From: Tuctoria greenei
Lineage: Eukaryota > Streptophyta > Magnoliopsida > Poales > Poaceae
Direction: 5' to 3'
Assembly: GCA_036927565.1 (NCBI GenBank)
Contig: JAYESD010000001.1
Coordinates: 69,397,751-69,461,750, forward strand
Length of the DNA: 64,000 nucleotides
A program made the position numbers and the translations under genes. Shown one piece after another: positions 19,578 through 31,638 of the stretch. The number at the start of each line of letters is the position of its first letter. Within the stretch, counting starts at the first letter, position 1. The notes under the pieces are model-generated. The model had not been told where the DNA came from, searched no databases, and was given only the letters and a program-made list of their open reading frames with translations.

Positions 19578-22500
19578 TGTAAAAGCCCGCATTTGAGTAG
19601 AGCAAGAACACGAACATGCAAACTTAATTTTTTTTGTAAAGTGGACCTGGAAATCCAAAAACATATGTAGCATGTGAGTTAACCAATGTTCACTAAAAAT
19701 ATGAACTTGTTAAAAATTTAAAAACTTTTTGGAGTGCTAGTGTCATGTTCCAGGGAAACTGGATTTTAAAAGTGGTAGTACAAATTGATTCAAGAATCAA
19801 AGTCAAATTTCAATCTAAAGTTTAGTCCAAAAAGCGAACACAATGCTTAGGTACAAATTCAAACCAAAAATTCAACTTGCAAATATAACCTAGGCCAATA
19901 ATTTAATTGACAGCCACAAATTTTTTATTAATACTTCATCGGTTGAACTTGCAAAAACCTTACGAACTTTGTTGCAATATGATCTTGTTATGTAAAACTA
20001 CAAATCAACGTAAGAACTTAGATTCAAACTATAAACCAGTTCAGCTTGTATTCAGCAAGTTCAAATACGAATTTAGGCACAAAGGAAGAGGTTTATCACT
20101 GCTAATTGAATTTCAAATTTGAATAAGGTAAACTGCAAAGTGGATTGCACCATTGCATTCCTCTTATTCAAAATAGTCAAACTGCAAATTTTAGGGATTT
20201 TTAGACTTTGTTTGCTATTTTATTTTGCACTTCAAAGTTTGCTGTTATTTGTGGGTTCTTGATGCTGGGACCCACCTGCCATTGGCTCAAACTAGTGGCC
20301 GACTTCTCAGTTTTTTGTAAGAGCGCCACCACACGGCATGCAGGACACGCACCTGTTTACTTGTCCCTCGGCCTCTCTTCAGCGCACGACGGCTTGCACT
20401 GATCCTCTCCTCTTGCGTGTTATTTCCTTCACCCAAAGCAAACGCTGCTAACTTGCTCAAACGTTGGCTCTTTTCTGCTTGTTTCTTCGCTCGCGCTCCC
20501 CGCCCTGTTCGCTTCACCATGCGTTGCCGCACAGCCAAGTCGGTGGCATTTTACCACCCTCGCTCAGCTCCGCTGCAAGCACCTGAGCCGTCGCTCCTCC
20601 AACTCCTTGTGCCCAGCGTCGTGGGGGTATGCGTTGGCCGCGCGTCCCGGTGCTGTAACTCGGTGCTTCACCTTGGCCATCGCTTGCCCATCGTCGTGCT
20701 GCATCTCTACTGCCTCCTGCGCCGACCACGGCCATGTTCCGCGCGTGAAATCTTCCTCCCCCGAAGCGGCGTCGCCTCCTCCCTCCGGGTGCGGTGCTGT
20801 GGTGGTCGTCCCCGTCTTCCTCATAGCCCCCCTGTTTCCATGTCGCCACACCAATATTCCAACGTGGCCAGGTCATCTCCGAGCCCTCCCAATTAGTTTA
20901 AAGCAAGGAAAAGGTTAGTCTAGTCATCATCTTCATTTCCCCGAGCAGCGCTGAAGCAAAAATTTCCTTTGTATCCTCTGTTTTGGACAGCCATATCTCC
21001 TCGATGTCGTTCCACCCCCCTCAATGTCATTCTCGTTAAATCAACCACACTATAAGGTTCGTTCTCACCCCCTCTTTCTATCCCTGCCCTCAATTCGTCG
21101 TTCCATAAGCCCTGCACAACGATTTCTAAATTTTCCGCAATTGAGTTCATGTAACCGCGGCCGTTAATCTCTGCAATTCGTCCTACATGCTTGATTATTC
21201 TTCATTCTGTTCATGAATTAGAATATACATGTCCTAGAAATAAACCCTGTATAGATCAATCGAAAAACGATGGACAAATCAATCCGGGAACCAAATTTTC
21301 CCCATTTTCGACCCAAACCCTAGGTCATCATTGAAGTTGCTTTTCCAATCGTTTCCTTCACAATTGGTGTTAAATTTATTGTTATCCAAGTCCCCACGAT
21401 GCTTCCAGTGCAACAAGTAATCAATTGGACCCATCTCTGAGCCATGTCCAAGCCGCCGCCGAACTCATCTCCGCTGCTGCTGTCGCTGGTGGCATTTCGA
21501 TCGCTGCCGTGTTGCACCATATTGCCCAACGTGTGTTGCAGAGCTTAGTGATCAATTTTTGTTTTTGTATCACTGCCTTTTGTTGCCCACAGGCACGGGA
21601 ACGGTCGATCGAAGTCATTGGGACGCCACAGATCGACCTGTCTAGAGGTAGAAGAAAACCTGAATCGTGGGCCCCACTGTCAGCCATTGATTCAAAAGTC
21701 CAGAAGCTGTGCAAACTTTAAAAATTCATAGAGAACTGTAGAACTGTCCAAAAATGCCCATACAAATTTTATTAGACTCCCCTTTGCATGCATTTTGCAG
21801 TGAAGTATAATAAGTAGTATGAAAATGTTTTCAATTTCCTGAATTAATTCTTTCCCAAAAACCTTGAAGAATTATTGCAGGAGATTCTCTCAAATGGAAA
21901 ATTCCCAAACATGGCCATAATATTCCTTATATTGTCCTTGATTCCCAGTAAAACTCTCAGCTGAATAAAGCATGGTTAAGATGGTTAAATGAATAAACTT
22001 TGCTCATCTTAATTTAAATATCCAGAAAACAACAGAAACAATTTCAGAAATTCTCTCCAACTTGTAAAATCAATATCTCCCTGTATAATACTTAGGAAAT
22101 TAAAAAAAATAAATTTTGTAAGACTCTATATGACCAACCCTAACTAGATCATCCACTTTTGCCTATGTCAAAACTCCAGGACAGCTAGGAAAATTCAGGA
22201 AAAGCTTAATGCCTTAAGCAATTCTATAGATCATATATATCCATGATTTTAGCTGAAACTTTCCTGATTGAACCTTCATGACCACATGAGCCAACTGTAA
22301 AAGGTACAGAATTTTTGGATCTTTGGAACCCATAGAATTGGATGATCATTTCACAAAGTCCCACATTTTGCATACTACACTTCAAACCCACATTCTCCTA
22401 TGTTGCACTTCAGTTTCTTCTCTGTTGCTTCCTGTACACAGCAGAAAACCTCTTGTAAACCTTGTACAACATAAGTATTCCTCTGGTGATTCATGTATTT

Positions 22501-24328
22501 GGCTCTTTTGCTAAACTACATTCTTTTATAGGATGCACCTCTCACTTTATTCAATAATCCAAATTGTTTCTTTGATTCTTCTCTGTTTTTCTTAACTCAA
22601 CAGAGACAACCCATATCTTTGCATCTAAGTTTAGCCCTCTCAAGTTATAAAATTTTAAATTCTGAAACTACTTAGTTGCAATTTATTGAATATGTGCATT
22701 CTCATCTCAATAGATGTTATGATGGATGAAGACCGACAAGGATCATCACTAGGAGGAGGCGACATCATAATTGGTGCTGCTGGGACGAGAAGAATGACAC
22801 GGAGGCGAGGAATTCTCTATTGTTTGAGCCGTGATGAAGCCCATGATGGATTCTCCGAAGGAAGATCAAATCACTGACTTAATGACATTTATCTAGTCGC
22901 AACTCAAGGCAAGCTCCGGTTTGCATTTAGGTGCTTTCATAAAATTTTGATTTGTATCACCTATGTCTAGGGTGAAATATGTGCATTATGTCTAAGGTGA
23001 TTGTTACTCCACTTGCATGACCCACAAATCCCATGGAGTATTGGGTAGGTCTACATCTTGACGAGTAGAAAATACCATGCTAATGTTTTGGGGAATCCGG
23101 TAGAAGTCGAGTAGTTGGAATCTACTCACGAGGTAGGATTTTATCACACGGGATGGATTTGAGCAAAGAATGGTTTATAAATATGAATTGGAGACCGAGC
23201 AGCGGGATATGATGCAGCGAGACGTGGTCTCACATGCGTAGTCCTGCTTGTGTCGATTGAGGACCGATCCGTGTGCGGTCTTGCTGGACAAGTTTGAAAT
23301 GTACCGGATGCATACTGGGCCTATGGAACCCAGGAAACTGATGTAACTTGATAACTTGGGTGTCGAGGCATACCCCACTGTCGATAGGGGTGGGTTGAGG
23401 GTAGTAAGGTGTAAATCTGCCGGCGGGCACAAACACGCTCCGTGTGGGGACCTTATGCTCGCAATGGTGGGACCATTTCGGCATTTGAGTTTCTTGTGAA
23501 AGGTTGTTGCGTATGACATGGTGAGGAGCACAACACGCTCCTTATGCATGGGTGTGCATGACGTGTTATCCGGGTTCCCTCGCGGTTATTTGAGTACTGC
23601 TTGTTCACTGCGTGGTGACGCAGTAATAAAGAGTAGTTGAATTATTCTGAACTGTTGACATGATTATTATTGTATTGCAACTTGTGTCATTTAGAGATAG
23701 CAAAATTAAAGTTTACAGTTTCCAAACTCTTAACCTGTAATAGCATTTTGTGCTTTGGGCATGTGATATCGTCGGCAAAGCATTTCTTGTTTGATTGCGG
23801 AGTCTATGATGTGTTGTGCCTAAGGAATGTCAATTGCTACTTAAAACATGACTATAAGGATTCACTTGTAGGCGAGTCTACTTACGCTATTTCCTACGTA
23901 TGTTTAGCCTTTACCTTGCATCTGTCTAGTGAGACGGGTCAGTCTTGCTAAGCCTTATGCTCACGTTTGCAGTCGAGTTTTTGCAGGTTATATCGTTGAT
24001 GAAGGGCTTGACGACGACGTCTTACCCTCATCAGGGTTCACGGCTAAGTGGGAGCCCTGCACGCCGCCGTGATCAGGAAAGTGAGTGAGGCTAGTGCGAA
24101 ACATCCTAAGGGCATGGACGACTTTGCCTTTCCATATCTAGAGCTGAGAGCGTAGCTATGATGTATAGAATCTTTTCTTCATTTAGTATTGTAAAAACTT
24201 CCGCTGTGTTCATAAATAAAAGACTTGACTTGTATTTTATTCTGGTTCTTTTCATGTATAATGTTGGGAATCGCATCGCACGAGACCACCCAATGAGATC
24301 CTTGGATGTCGGGACCCCAGTCCCCACA
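19578..24328 (+). mobile_element. Very long solo LTR C1 (4751 bp), duplication GCGAT
   Basis: It starts TGTAAAAGCCCGC and ends CAGTCCCCACA, flanked by GCGAT at 19573-19577 and 24329-24333. Layout: an AT-rich 5' third, a GC-rich segment (20240-20900), an AT-rich middle with nothing recognisable (21720-22700), and a conserved 3' part (22900-24328). Both ends and the 3' part match C2 in inverted orientation. No RT, gag or transposase is present, so a solo LTR is the simplest reading. Gypsy (Del/Tekay-like) lineage is a guess from layout. ORFs in the GC-rich segment lack known domains. Confidence 0.8.
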
Positions 24329-24333
24329 GCGAT

Positions 24334-25714
24334 GCTTCATCCTGCCTTCTCAATGGAGATGACCTAAACTTGGAGCAAGATGTTGAACACCAAGCCTACA
24401 ACCTCTTCTGATTGTGAGTTTTATCACACGAAGGCCAACGATTCGGCACTACTCTCCAAAATTGTTATGGCTTCCAAATTCTATACCATTGGCATGCAAA
24501 AGGATGGGATAATTTTTCTCAAATAGATGAGGATGGTTCTCGTTTCCTCACCATTCAATTCCTATGCATCCTCAAGATAGGATATGAAGGTATTACTTTC
24601 AGGTTTTTCCAAAAAGAATACTCGACCCTATGGAAAAGATTTAAGTGAAATTCTAGGCTTACATAGACTTTGTTTAATAGATTTAGACACTTTGACTAAA
24701 TTTAATAAACAAGGTTTTTTGCCAGAATTGACTAGTGAGGTAGCTTGTAGGTCTCCTAGAATAGCCACTTGCAAAATCCCACTTTACGCTTCATGCATAG
24801 ATGGGTGGCTATGTCTATGTTCCCTAGAGGAGATATTAGGATTGTGTGTGATGATGAACTTAGTATCCTTTTTGCCATTTTTTTAAAGATTAAAATTTCT
24901 CCTATTAAGGCTATGATGTCTCAATTGTTAGAAAACACTAAAATGACAAAAGTAGTTCAATAGAATGTATTTCATTAATTACCCACATTGCTACAAAAGT
25001 AGGGGCTTTAGAAAATGCTACCATTGAATATATTTCAACAAGCTGCTATTTAGTAGACGAGAATTATCTTAAACATGATCTAGATGGATCCTTAGGGTTT
25101 TCTATCCCGGCTTTGTAAATGAAATTCGGTTACCTAACCTGGCTTTTCATTTATACAAATGCTAGCAACTAACCATTGCTCTTCAACATATCAAATAGGC
25201 ATGTAGGAGTAATGTTTCTATGAGGGTCACAAGGAACCATTCGAGAAGAGCAGCTATGGAGATGCCTTCATGATCTACTCCCACTTATGAGTACCAAGAT
25301 GAAGTGGATCCGGCGAGTGATGCACCCGGTTGGACAAAACCTCAAACATATGAGGCTGGAGGATCATTGTGGTATGAGTGGGCTACCACAAAAGTAAGAT
25401 GGGACTCAAACGGTTCAATCTGAAGCTCATGTAGCTTGCCTCCTCAATTGATGAGTTCCCGTTGTTCCTTCTCGCCCGGAGGTTCTCGTTACCTTAGCCA
25501 AGGAATGGCAAATCTTACTCGACGAATGGGAGACCTTGATGTGAGGACAGACGACATCCTCAATACTCTTCAAGATCACATCCTGGGTACCCACAACTGG
25601 CAGCAACAAGTCAATGCACATTTCAACAACGTCAATGTCACGCTGCAACAACATCAGGCTGACATCATGGCCTACTTCCATCATCAAGTGTTCAACTTTT
25701 ATCATAGAGATTGA
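24334..25714 (+). pseudogene. NA1 3' ORF, main segment (ATHILA ORF-1-like), degenerate
   Basis: The frames together read LSEILGLHRLCLIDLDTL near 24638-24700, a KFNKQGF stretch near 24703, a CRSPRIATC segment, then RFMHRWVAMSMFPRGDI on another frame (24785-24840). They end in a Gln/His-rich helix (NNVNVTLQQHQADIMAYFHH) with TGA at 25712. The pattern of a conserved LG-containing strand followed by 'NPTLRFMHR' recalls the ATHILA ORF-1 family (Pfam PF03078, from memory). Several stops and frameshifts are present, for example TAA at 24365. It ends just before the polypurine-like 'ggacaagcttgaggg'. Function is unknown. Confidence 0.55.
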
Positions 25715-25740
25715 CGAAGGACAAGCTTGAGGGAAGACCC

Positions 25741-26951
25741 TATTGATGGTCTTTAAATTCTAAATTTAACCGTCAATTCACCGCATAAAAGTTATAAAAT
25801 GAGAACACAACAGTAGTAGGGATTAATACTAACCATTTACACAAGTGTTAATGTTATTTGCATGAAGGTGAATTAAGTCCTAAAATACCAGAGAATGCAA
25901 GGAGCAATCCTAAATGTTATATTTTAACCAATCAGGTGATGACACATGGCAAGACATAGATCCATAGACCCATTCCCAGGTGTATCCGACGGAATCCAAT
26001 GTTAACTCATGCGGGGATGAGGTTAGGGCCCACAATTTAATGACCAGAAGGACGCACAGGCCGAGGGGCATTGGAACCAAGTCGGTCGAGCCCTTGGTTT
26101 CGCATATTCTTTTCTAGTGCTAAACTCAGTTAGTTGATGTGTGGCGCTATCATGTAGCTCCATGATGGCGGTATACTCATTGAAACACTAGTTTGGCACC
26201 AAACATACCGAACTCGTGTATGAATAGCTCCCCTCACCCCCTCACTTCACCCACCACAAGTTTGAGTTTAGAATACTAGTCCAAAGGGTTAGTGCTGCCC
26301 AATTGGACAGCCAAGTAGGAGGAGAGTGAGGAGGAGCTAGGAGGAGGAGACTTGGGCTTGTTAAGTCCCTTTTCACACTTTCACCTCTATGGGAGTTCTG
26401 ACGGAATCGAGTAAGACTTTCGTGAATTCAATAAAAGTTTGGTTTTTTCATAGTAGTTTGCTTTCGTAGCTTCTTGTAGGTTCACTGCTTTAATTCATTA
26501 GAGCCTCTAGTTGTAGATTTGCATCCAAAATGATTAGAGTTGTGAATTAGAACTTAAGCGTGGTGTTAGGTTAGAATTCATCGGTGGATATCTTGTAGAC
26601 CCACAGATTGAAGAGGTAGGATTTAGGTGGTGACATTCCTATATGTCCTTACAAATCCTCCGCATTCATCTACACCATAGGCTCTTAGCGGGAATCATCT
26701 TGGTTTTGCCAATTGTACACCCGTGCCTGAATAAATCATCTACTGTAGGCAACCGTGGCTTAGAATCAAACCATTGAATTCCTCTCAAATCCTTACCTAC
26801 CAAACAAACTGTGTGTCTTTAGGAAAAAAGTTAGGAGATCTCACACATGTTCCTGGATTTGATATCCTTATGAATACTCCTTAAGGGAAAGTGCTACAAT
26901 TGTATTTATGTGTGCTTGTGGTCTGTTATGTTTTCGTATGAAATACCAACA
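25741..26951 (+). repeat. 5' LTR of element A
   Basis: It starts TATTGATGGTC, aligning with the TGTTGACGGTC start of related LTRs, so the terminal TG is mutated. It ends ACCAACA at 26951. The TATA position reads TATGAATA near 26218, a damaged box. It matches the 33238-34445 copy throughout, with many differences. Confidence 0.8.
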
Positions 26952-26959
26952 AGCATTTC

Positions 26960-26977
26960 TTGTGTTGTTGCTAGGTA
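26960..26977 (+). promoter_or_regulatory. Degenerate primer-binding site of element A
   Basis: ttgtgttgttgctaggta lies 8 bp after the LTR and resembles a decayed TGGCGCCGTTGCCGGGG, the site typical of Athila elements. Element B has a better copy at 59061. Confidence 0.5.
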
Positions 26978-27129
26978 ACGGTTGTTGTTGATCGTCGAAC
27001 CTTGTTCACCCTTGCATCTATTTTCTTTCCTTTACTTCTTACCTTCCCACCATCGATATGGAGCAGCCCACATTCTTTCTAATTCTGCTCCAAAGGGCAA
27101 GTTCTGCGAACCACCGCCGTCAACGAAAC

Positions 27130-27999
27130 CGATGTGCTAAACTATCTATGAACTTTGCCCTGGCTTTATAGCCATGGTTTGGGAACAATCCTTCTTAGGA
27201 ACGGATTATGAAAACCCTACTACCATCTCTGATAGTTTGAACGATTGTGTTCTTGGCTTTTATTTAAAGGCATGCCACAAGAAACTCTCAAATGGAAGTT
27301 GTTTTTGTTCTCCCTCAAAGAAAAAGCAAAACAATGGCACACCCATAATGTTGTGAAGAGGAACAGTGGTTAGCGATAGGAATGTAAGTACTAGGCTTCC
27401 AATAGATGGAGAAGGAATCAATAGGTGCAGCTTGGGATAGATTTTCACTTTTGCGACCAGATTTGTTAATCCTAGATCTGTTGTCATTACAAAGAATCTA
27501 CCCAATACCTCAACATTACGGCTGGATGGTCTTTCCTCCATAAGACCCCGGAAGAAGAGAAGGAACTTCTAGATCGAATTCTAGAAAATGCCTCCTTCAT
27601 TATGGGTCTTAATGAACCTCCCCAGGAGGAAGCAACGTCGAGCATCGAGGACACCACTATAGCCAAGCTAGAGCTTGTAGCATGCCTACCGCTAGCCTTT
27701 CTAGTAGAATCCTATCCCGAACCTAAACCTCCGAAGGACGAAGAAACTCAACCTTCGTAATTCCCATTTTACTTCGAGGAAGATATTTTTGAAGATTATG
27801 GAAACTCCTTGAAGTGCTGTTACCATAGGAAGCCATCATTACCTTCAACTCCACCCGACCCGCCTGATGGACTATTCCTCCAAGAGACGATGAAGGAGTA
27901 ACCTTTATTCTAAACTTGGAATGGACGGTAGAGGTTGAGAACTCACCCGAAATCATTCGGGTGACCTAACCCTTGACTACCATTCTTTGCCACAATAGA
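27130..27999 (+). pseudogene. gag: Element A gag relic
   Basis: Short frames include AAWDRFSLLRPDLLIL (about 27433-27480), followed by KTPEEEKELLDRILENAS (about 27543-27600) and a Pro/Glu-rich tail. These match the central and C-terminal Gag pattern of Tat/Athila elements. I see no zinc knuckle and no long open frame. Coordinates are approximate. Confidence 0.5.
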
Positions 28000-29168
28000 A
28001 GAGTAACGATGTGAGTCCTATATAATCCTTTCATTATAGCTAATATCATTTCTAATACTAGTGCTCTAGCCATTTTGGGCGATGTGCCAATGTCACCGAC
28101 ACAAAAATCCTTTCGAGATACAGTTGGAAATATTCTTAAAAGATATGGGATTTTGCAACATGTGTTGTTAAGACGCAATAATGTTGAGGTTTTCCTTGAT
28201 TTCCATGTGTTTGAAGTCCGTGACTTTGATATTATGATTGTGGTACCCATAGAGAAATTTCTCATGGAAATCCACTTGGAAGGAAATCTCTACATTAACC
28301 TTGGAGAGAAGAACATCACTATTCCCATTCTGTGTTCGAAGAACACATCTACAGAACCTCCTTTCCAAGATGTGCCAATTGAGGAGGTTAGGAGTCTACA
28401 ATATTTAGAACTTCTTCACGTTGATGGAGAAGAATATTTCATCAAAAAAGAGGTTGAACTTCCTGAGACATTTGAATTGCCCAAGGAGGAGCCCATACCA
28501 AAACCTCATATTCAACTCAAAATCTAGCTTTCAGGCCTACTCTATGCTTTTATAAATGGAGATTTGGAAGCTCCTGTCATCATAAGTGATAAGCTTTTAG
28601 ATGAGGAAATGCTCAAACTCATAGCCATGTTAGAAAAGCATAAGACTGTCTTTGGCTACTCACTACAAGACTGTAAGGTCATCAGCCCTGCTCTCTGCAC
28701 ACATCGCATTCTCATTGACCCCGAGAGTACACCCTCACAAGAGCCTCAACGACGGTTAAATAATGCGATGTGTGAAATTTTAAAGAAAGAGGTCTAGAAA
28801 CTTTTTTCATTTCGGAAGCCTCACAGTGAGTGGGTCAGTCCAGTTCAAGTAGTGTCAAAGAAGGGAGGAATGACGCTCGTTCAAAATGAATGAGATGAAT
28901 AAATTCCTCAACGAATCATCACGAGATGGAGGATGTGCATAGACTACCAAAACACAACATGGCAACAAGGAAGGACCATTTTCCACTGCCCTTCATCAAT
29001 GAGATGTTGGAGCGGTTATCAAAACACTCCTTCTATTTCCTTGATGGATATTCAGGCTGTCATCAAATTCCCATCCATCCCTACGATCAAACTAAGACCA
29101 CATTCACATATCCTTATGGAACATACGCCTATCAGCGAATGCATTTTGGACTATGTAATGCACCTATG
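28000..29168 (+). pseudogene. pol: Element A protease-like region and first half of RT
   Basis: A protease-type segment (28000-28270, VEVFLDFHVFEVRDFDIMIV) leads into the linker and RT fingers: PVIISDKLLDEEMLKLIAML (28573-28632), PQRRLNNAM (28747), WVSPVQVVSKKGGM (28831-28872). The palm start is near 28936-29160, with HFPLPFINEMLERL, FLDGYSGCHQIPIHP and MHFGLCNAP. Stops at 28525, 28795 and around 28890, plus a frame change near 28935, make it non-functional. Coding stops abruptly at 29168 where a CACTA-like fragment begins. Confidence 0.85.
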
Positions 29169-29424
29169 TAATAACTGATAATTGACGCCGGCTAGGGACC
29201 ACCGTTGTCCGTTACGACTCGCGTGTGTCCTGTTCGCACTGTAATAGACGACGGTGGCCTTGAACCGTCGTCTATTACGGCTAATAGATGACGGTTAATC
29301 CTAACCATTGTCTATTAAGTCTTAATTGACGACGGGTAAATCTAGCCGTCGTCTATTATTTTAAAGACGACGGCACCGTCGTCTATAACTTTAGTCGTCG
29401 TCTATTTTTGTGTTTCCTGTAGTG
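29169..29424 (+). mobile_element. CACTA-like fragment (MITE-sized) inside RT
   Basis: The right end reads TTTCCTGTAGTG, the reverse complement of CACTACAGGAAA, a CACTA-superfamily terminus. The body is made of direct and inverted copies of 'gacgacgg' and 'ccgtcgtctatta', typical subterminal repeats. The left CACTA end is missing, and no 3-bp duplication can be shown, so one end was lost. RT coding resumes at 29425 (FQRCMMSIL). Confidence 0.7.
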
Positions 29425-30260
29425 TTTCAAAGGTGCATGATGTCTATCTTGTATGACATGATTGGTGGAAATTGTGGAAGTTTTCATGGACGATTTCTCT
29501 ATTTATGGAAAAACTTTCGATCATTGTCTTGAAAATTTAGAGAAGGTCTTACAAAGATGCCAAGAGAAGAACCTGATGCTTAATTGGAAAAAATGCCATT
29601 TCATGGTCAGTGAAGGCATCGTTCTTGGACACTTGGTGTTCGAGAGGGGGGTAGAGGTGAACAAAGCAAAAATTGAAGTTATTGAACACTTTCCACCTCC
29701 TGTAAACATTAGAGGAATCTATAGCTTCCTATGTTCTATCGACGATTTATCAAGGATTTTTTCCAAAATTGCTAGACCCATCACAAACCTACTAGCTAAT
29801 GATGTTCCCTTTGACTTCGATGAGGACTCCCTCAAATCTTTCAATATTGTCAAAAAAGCAATTGCCTCGGCTCTAGTCATCCAATACCGGAATGGACACT
29901 TCCATTCGAAATCTTGTTTGATGCCAACGATTTTACTACCGGTGCAGTCTTAGGCGAAACCAAAGACAAGAAGCATAACGCCATAGCTTACGCTAGCAAG
30001 ACTCTAACAGGAGCACGACTCAGTCATGCCACTGTGGAAAAAGAGCTCCTGGTAGTATTCTTTGCTATTGACAAGTTCAGGTCCTATTTGGTTGGAGCCA
30101 AGGTCATAGTCTACATGGACCATGCATCCTTGAAATGTTTGCTCACAAAAAAGACGCTAAACGAAGGCTAATTCGATGGATTCTCCTACTCCAAGAATTT
30201 GATTTGGAGATTAAGGATAAGAAGTGAGTGGCGAAATCTGTCGTGGATCATCTCTCACGT
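29425..30260 (+). pseudogene. pol: Element A second half of RT and RNase H
   Basis: The RT catalytic FMDD box is at about 29487-29498 (EVFMDDFSIYGKTF), followed by EGIVLGHLV and the thumb-type PPPVNIRGIYSFL. A frame change near 29910 leads into RNase H (FDANDFTTGAVLG, ASKTLTGARL, EKELLVVFFAIDKFRSYLVG, MDHASLKCLLTKK), ending in a broken EFDLEIKDKK / DHLSRM tail near 30260. Catalytic Asp in FDAND and Glu in EKELL are kept. It does not form one open frame. Confidence 0.88.
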
Positions 30261-30423
30261 ATGGAAGTCACACAAACCATGGATGTACCAATTAATGACT
30301 TCCTACATGATGACATGTTGCTCAAGGTGACCAACTCTCACCATTGGTCACAAGGTACGTACCACCAGGAAGGACAAAAAGAAAATCATCTATGAGAGTC
30401 GCAAAAACCTATGGACGACCCAT

Positions 30424-31638
30424 ATGTCTATCAAGTATGTCGATGGCATTCTTAGAAGGTGTGTCCCAATAATCGATGGCACCAAAATCATTTGTAAATG
30501 CCATGTTGGCCCCTATGGAGGTCATTACGGTGTTTACCGTACACAGCAAAGATCTGACACAGTGGATTCTATTGGCCTTCTATGTATGAAGATACCAAGC
30601 AATTCATTCGTCGATGTTGGAAATAGCCAACTGCATAGAGGAATCACTGCTTGTAATGTCATGCCCCTCAAATATAATCTCCAAGTCGAGTTATTCGATG
30701 TGTGGGGTATTGACTTCATGGGACCTATTCCAAAGTCCATTGATTGCGTGTATATTGTGGTGGCCATCGTTTATGTGTCGAAATGGGTAGAGGTATTGCC
30801 TTGCAAAAATTCTGAATCCAAACATGATAGGAAAATGATTCATGAGATCATTTTCCCACACTTTGGAACTTCCCAAATGGTTATAAGTGATGGAGGGTCT
30901 CAACTCATTGATAATTCTTTCCGAAACTTTCTAAGGGAGCTTAGGGTCCAGCATAACATTGCTACTCCATACCACCCACAAACAAGTGGTCAAGCAGAAA
31001 CATCCAATAAGAAGATCAAAAACATTTTGCAAAAGACTGTACTAAAAATGGGAACAGGTTGGAAGCACAAATTACCCAATGCATTGTGGGCATACTGTAT
31101 GGGCTATAAGACACCCAATGGCATGTCTCTGTCCCAACTTGTCTATGGGAAGAATTGCCATCTTCCTCCAGAATTGGAACATAGAGCTCATTGGGCCATC
31201 GAAAGGTGGAACATGAATCTTATTGAGGTTGGTAATCACCGTTTGAGGCAAATTTTCGAACTTGAGGAATGGTGGGATAAGGCATATAATAGTGCCAAAA
31301 TCTATAAGGAAAGTACCGAGAGATGTCATGACAAAAGGATTATGCCAAATGAGTTAAAGTCTGGAGATGAAGTTTTTCTCTTTAAGTCCAGGCTAAAACA
31401 CTTTGGACAAGGGAAATTGCGAAGTAAATGGGAAGAACAATTTACTGTATTAGAAACCTCATGTCATGGAGCCATCACACTCCAAGATGATGAAGGTCAT
31501 CTTATTAAAGTGAATGGACACCGTCTCAAAATCTTCCTAGATTCCATCAAGGATTGGGAAAAGGATGTTGACGTTATAAATTTAATCGATTTTCACGCTG
31601 TTCTTCCAAATTCCACTCAAATTCTCAAAGTCCAATAA
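30424..31638 (+). pseudogene. pol: Element A integrase, open but N-terminally damaged
   Basis: A 404-aa open frame. The zinc-binding HHCC domain (residues 15-85) is damaged: GGHYGVYRT is visible but the paired cysteines are not. The catalytic core has Asp in FDVWGIDFMGP (~97), Asp in MVISDGGSQL (~157) and Glu in PQTSGQAETSN (~194). The C-terminus holds a GPF/Y-like module (GKLRSKWEEQFTVLE, HGAITL, VNGHRLKIFLD). In life it is the end of a polyprotein, so the ATG is only where the frame happens to open. It is the best-kept part of element A. Confidence 0.85.

Noticed and set aside
20417..20918. Overlapping frames of 96-159 aa
   Set aside because: GC-rich LTR leader of C1; frames open on both strands with no recognisable domain.
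25715..26951. A shared LTR between two tandem Athila elements, because a polypurine-like tract precedes 25741
   Set aside because: GACCC/AACCC flank 25741-34445 and the NA1 non-coding sequence continues at 34451, so element A is a simple insertion.
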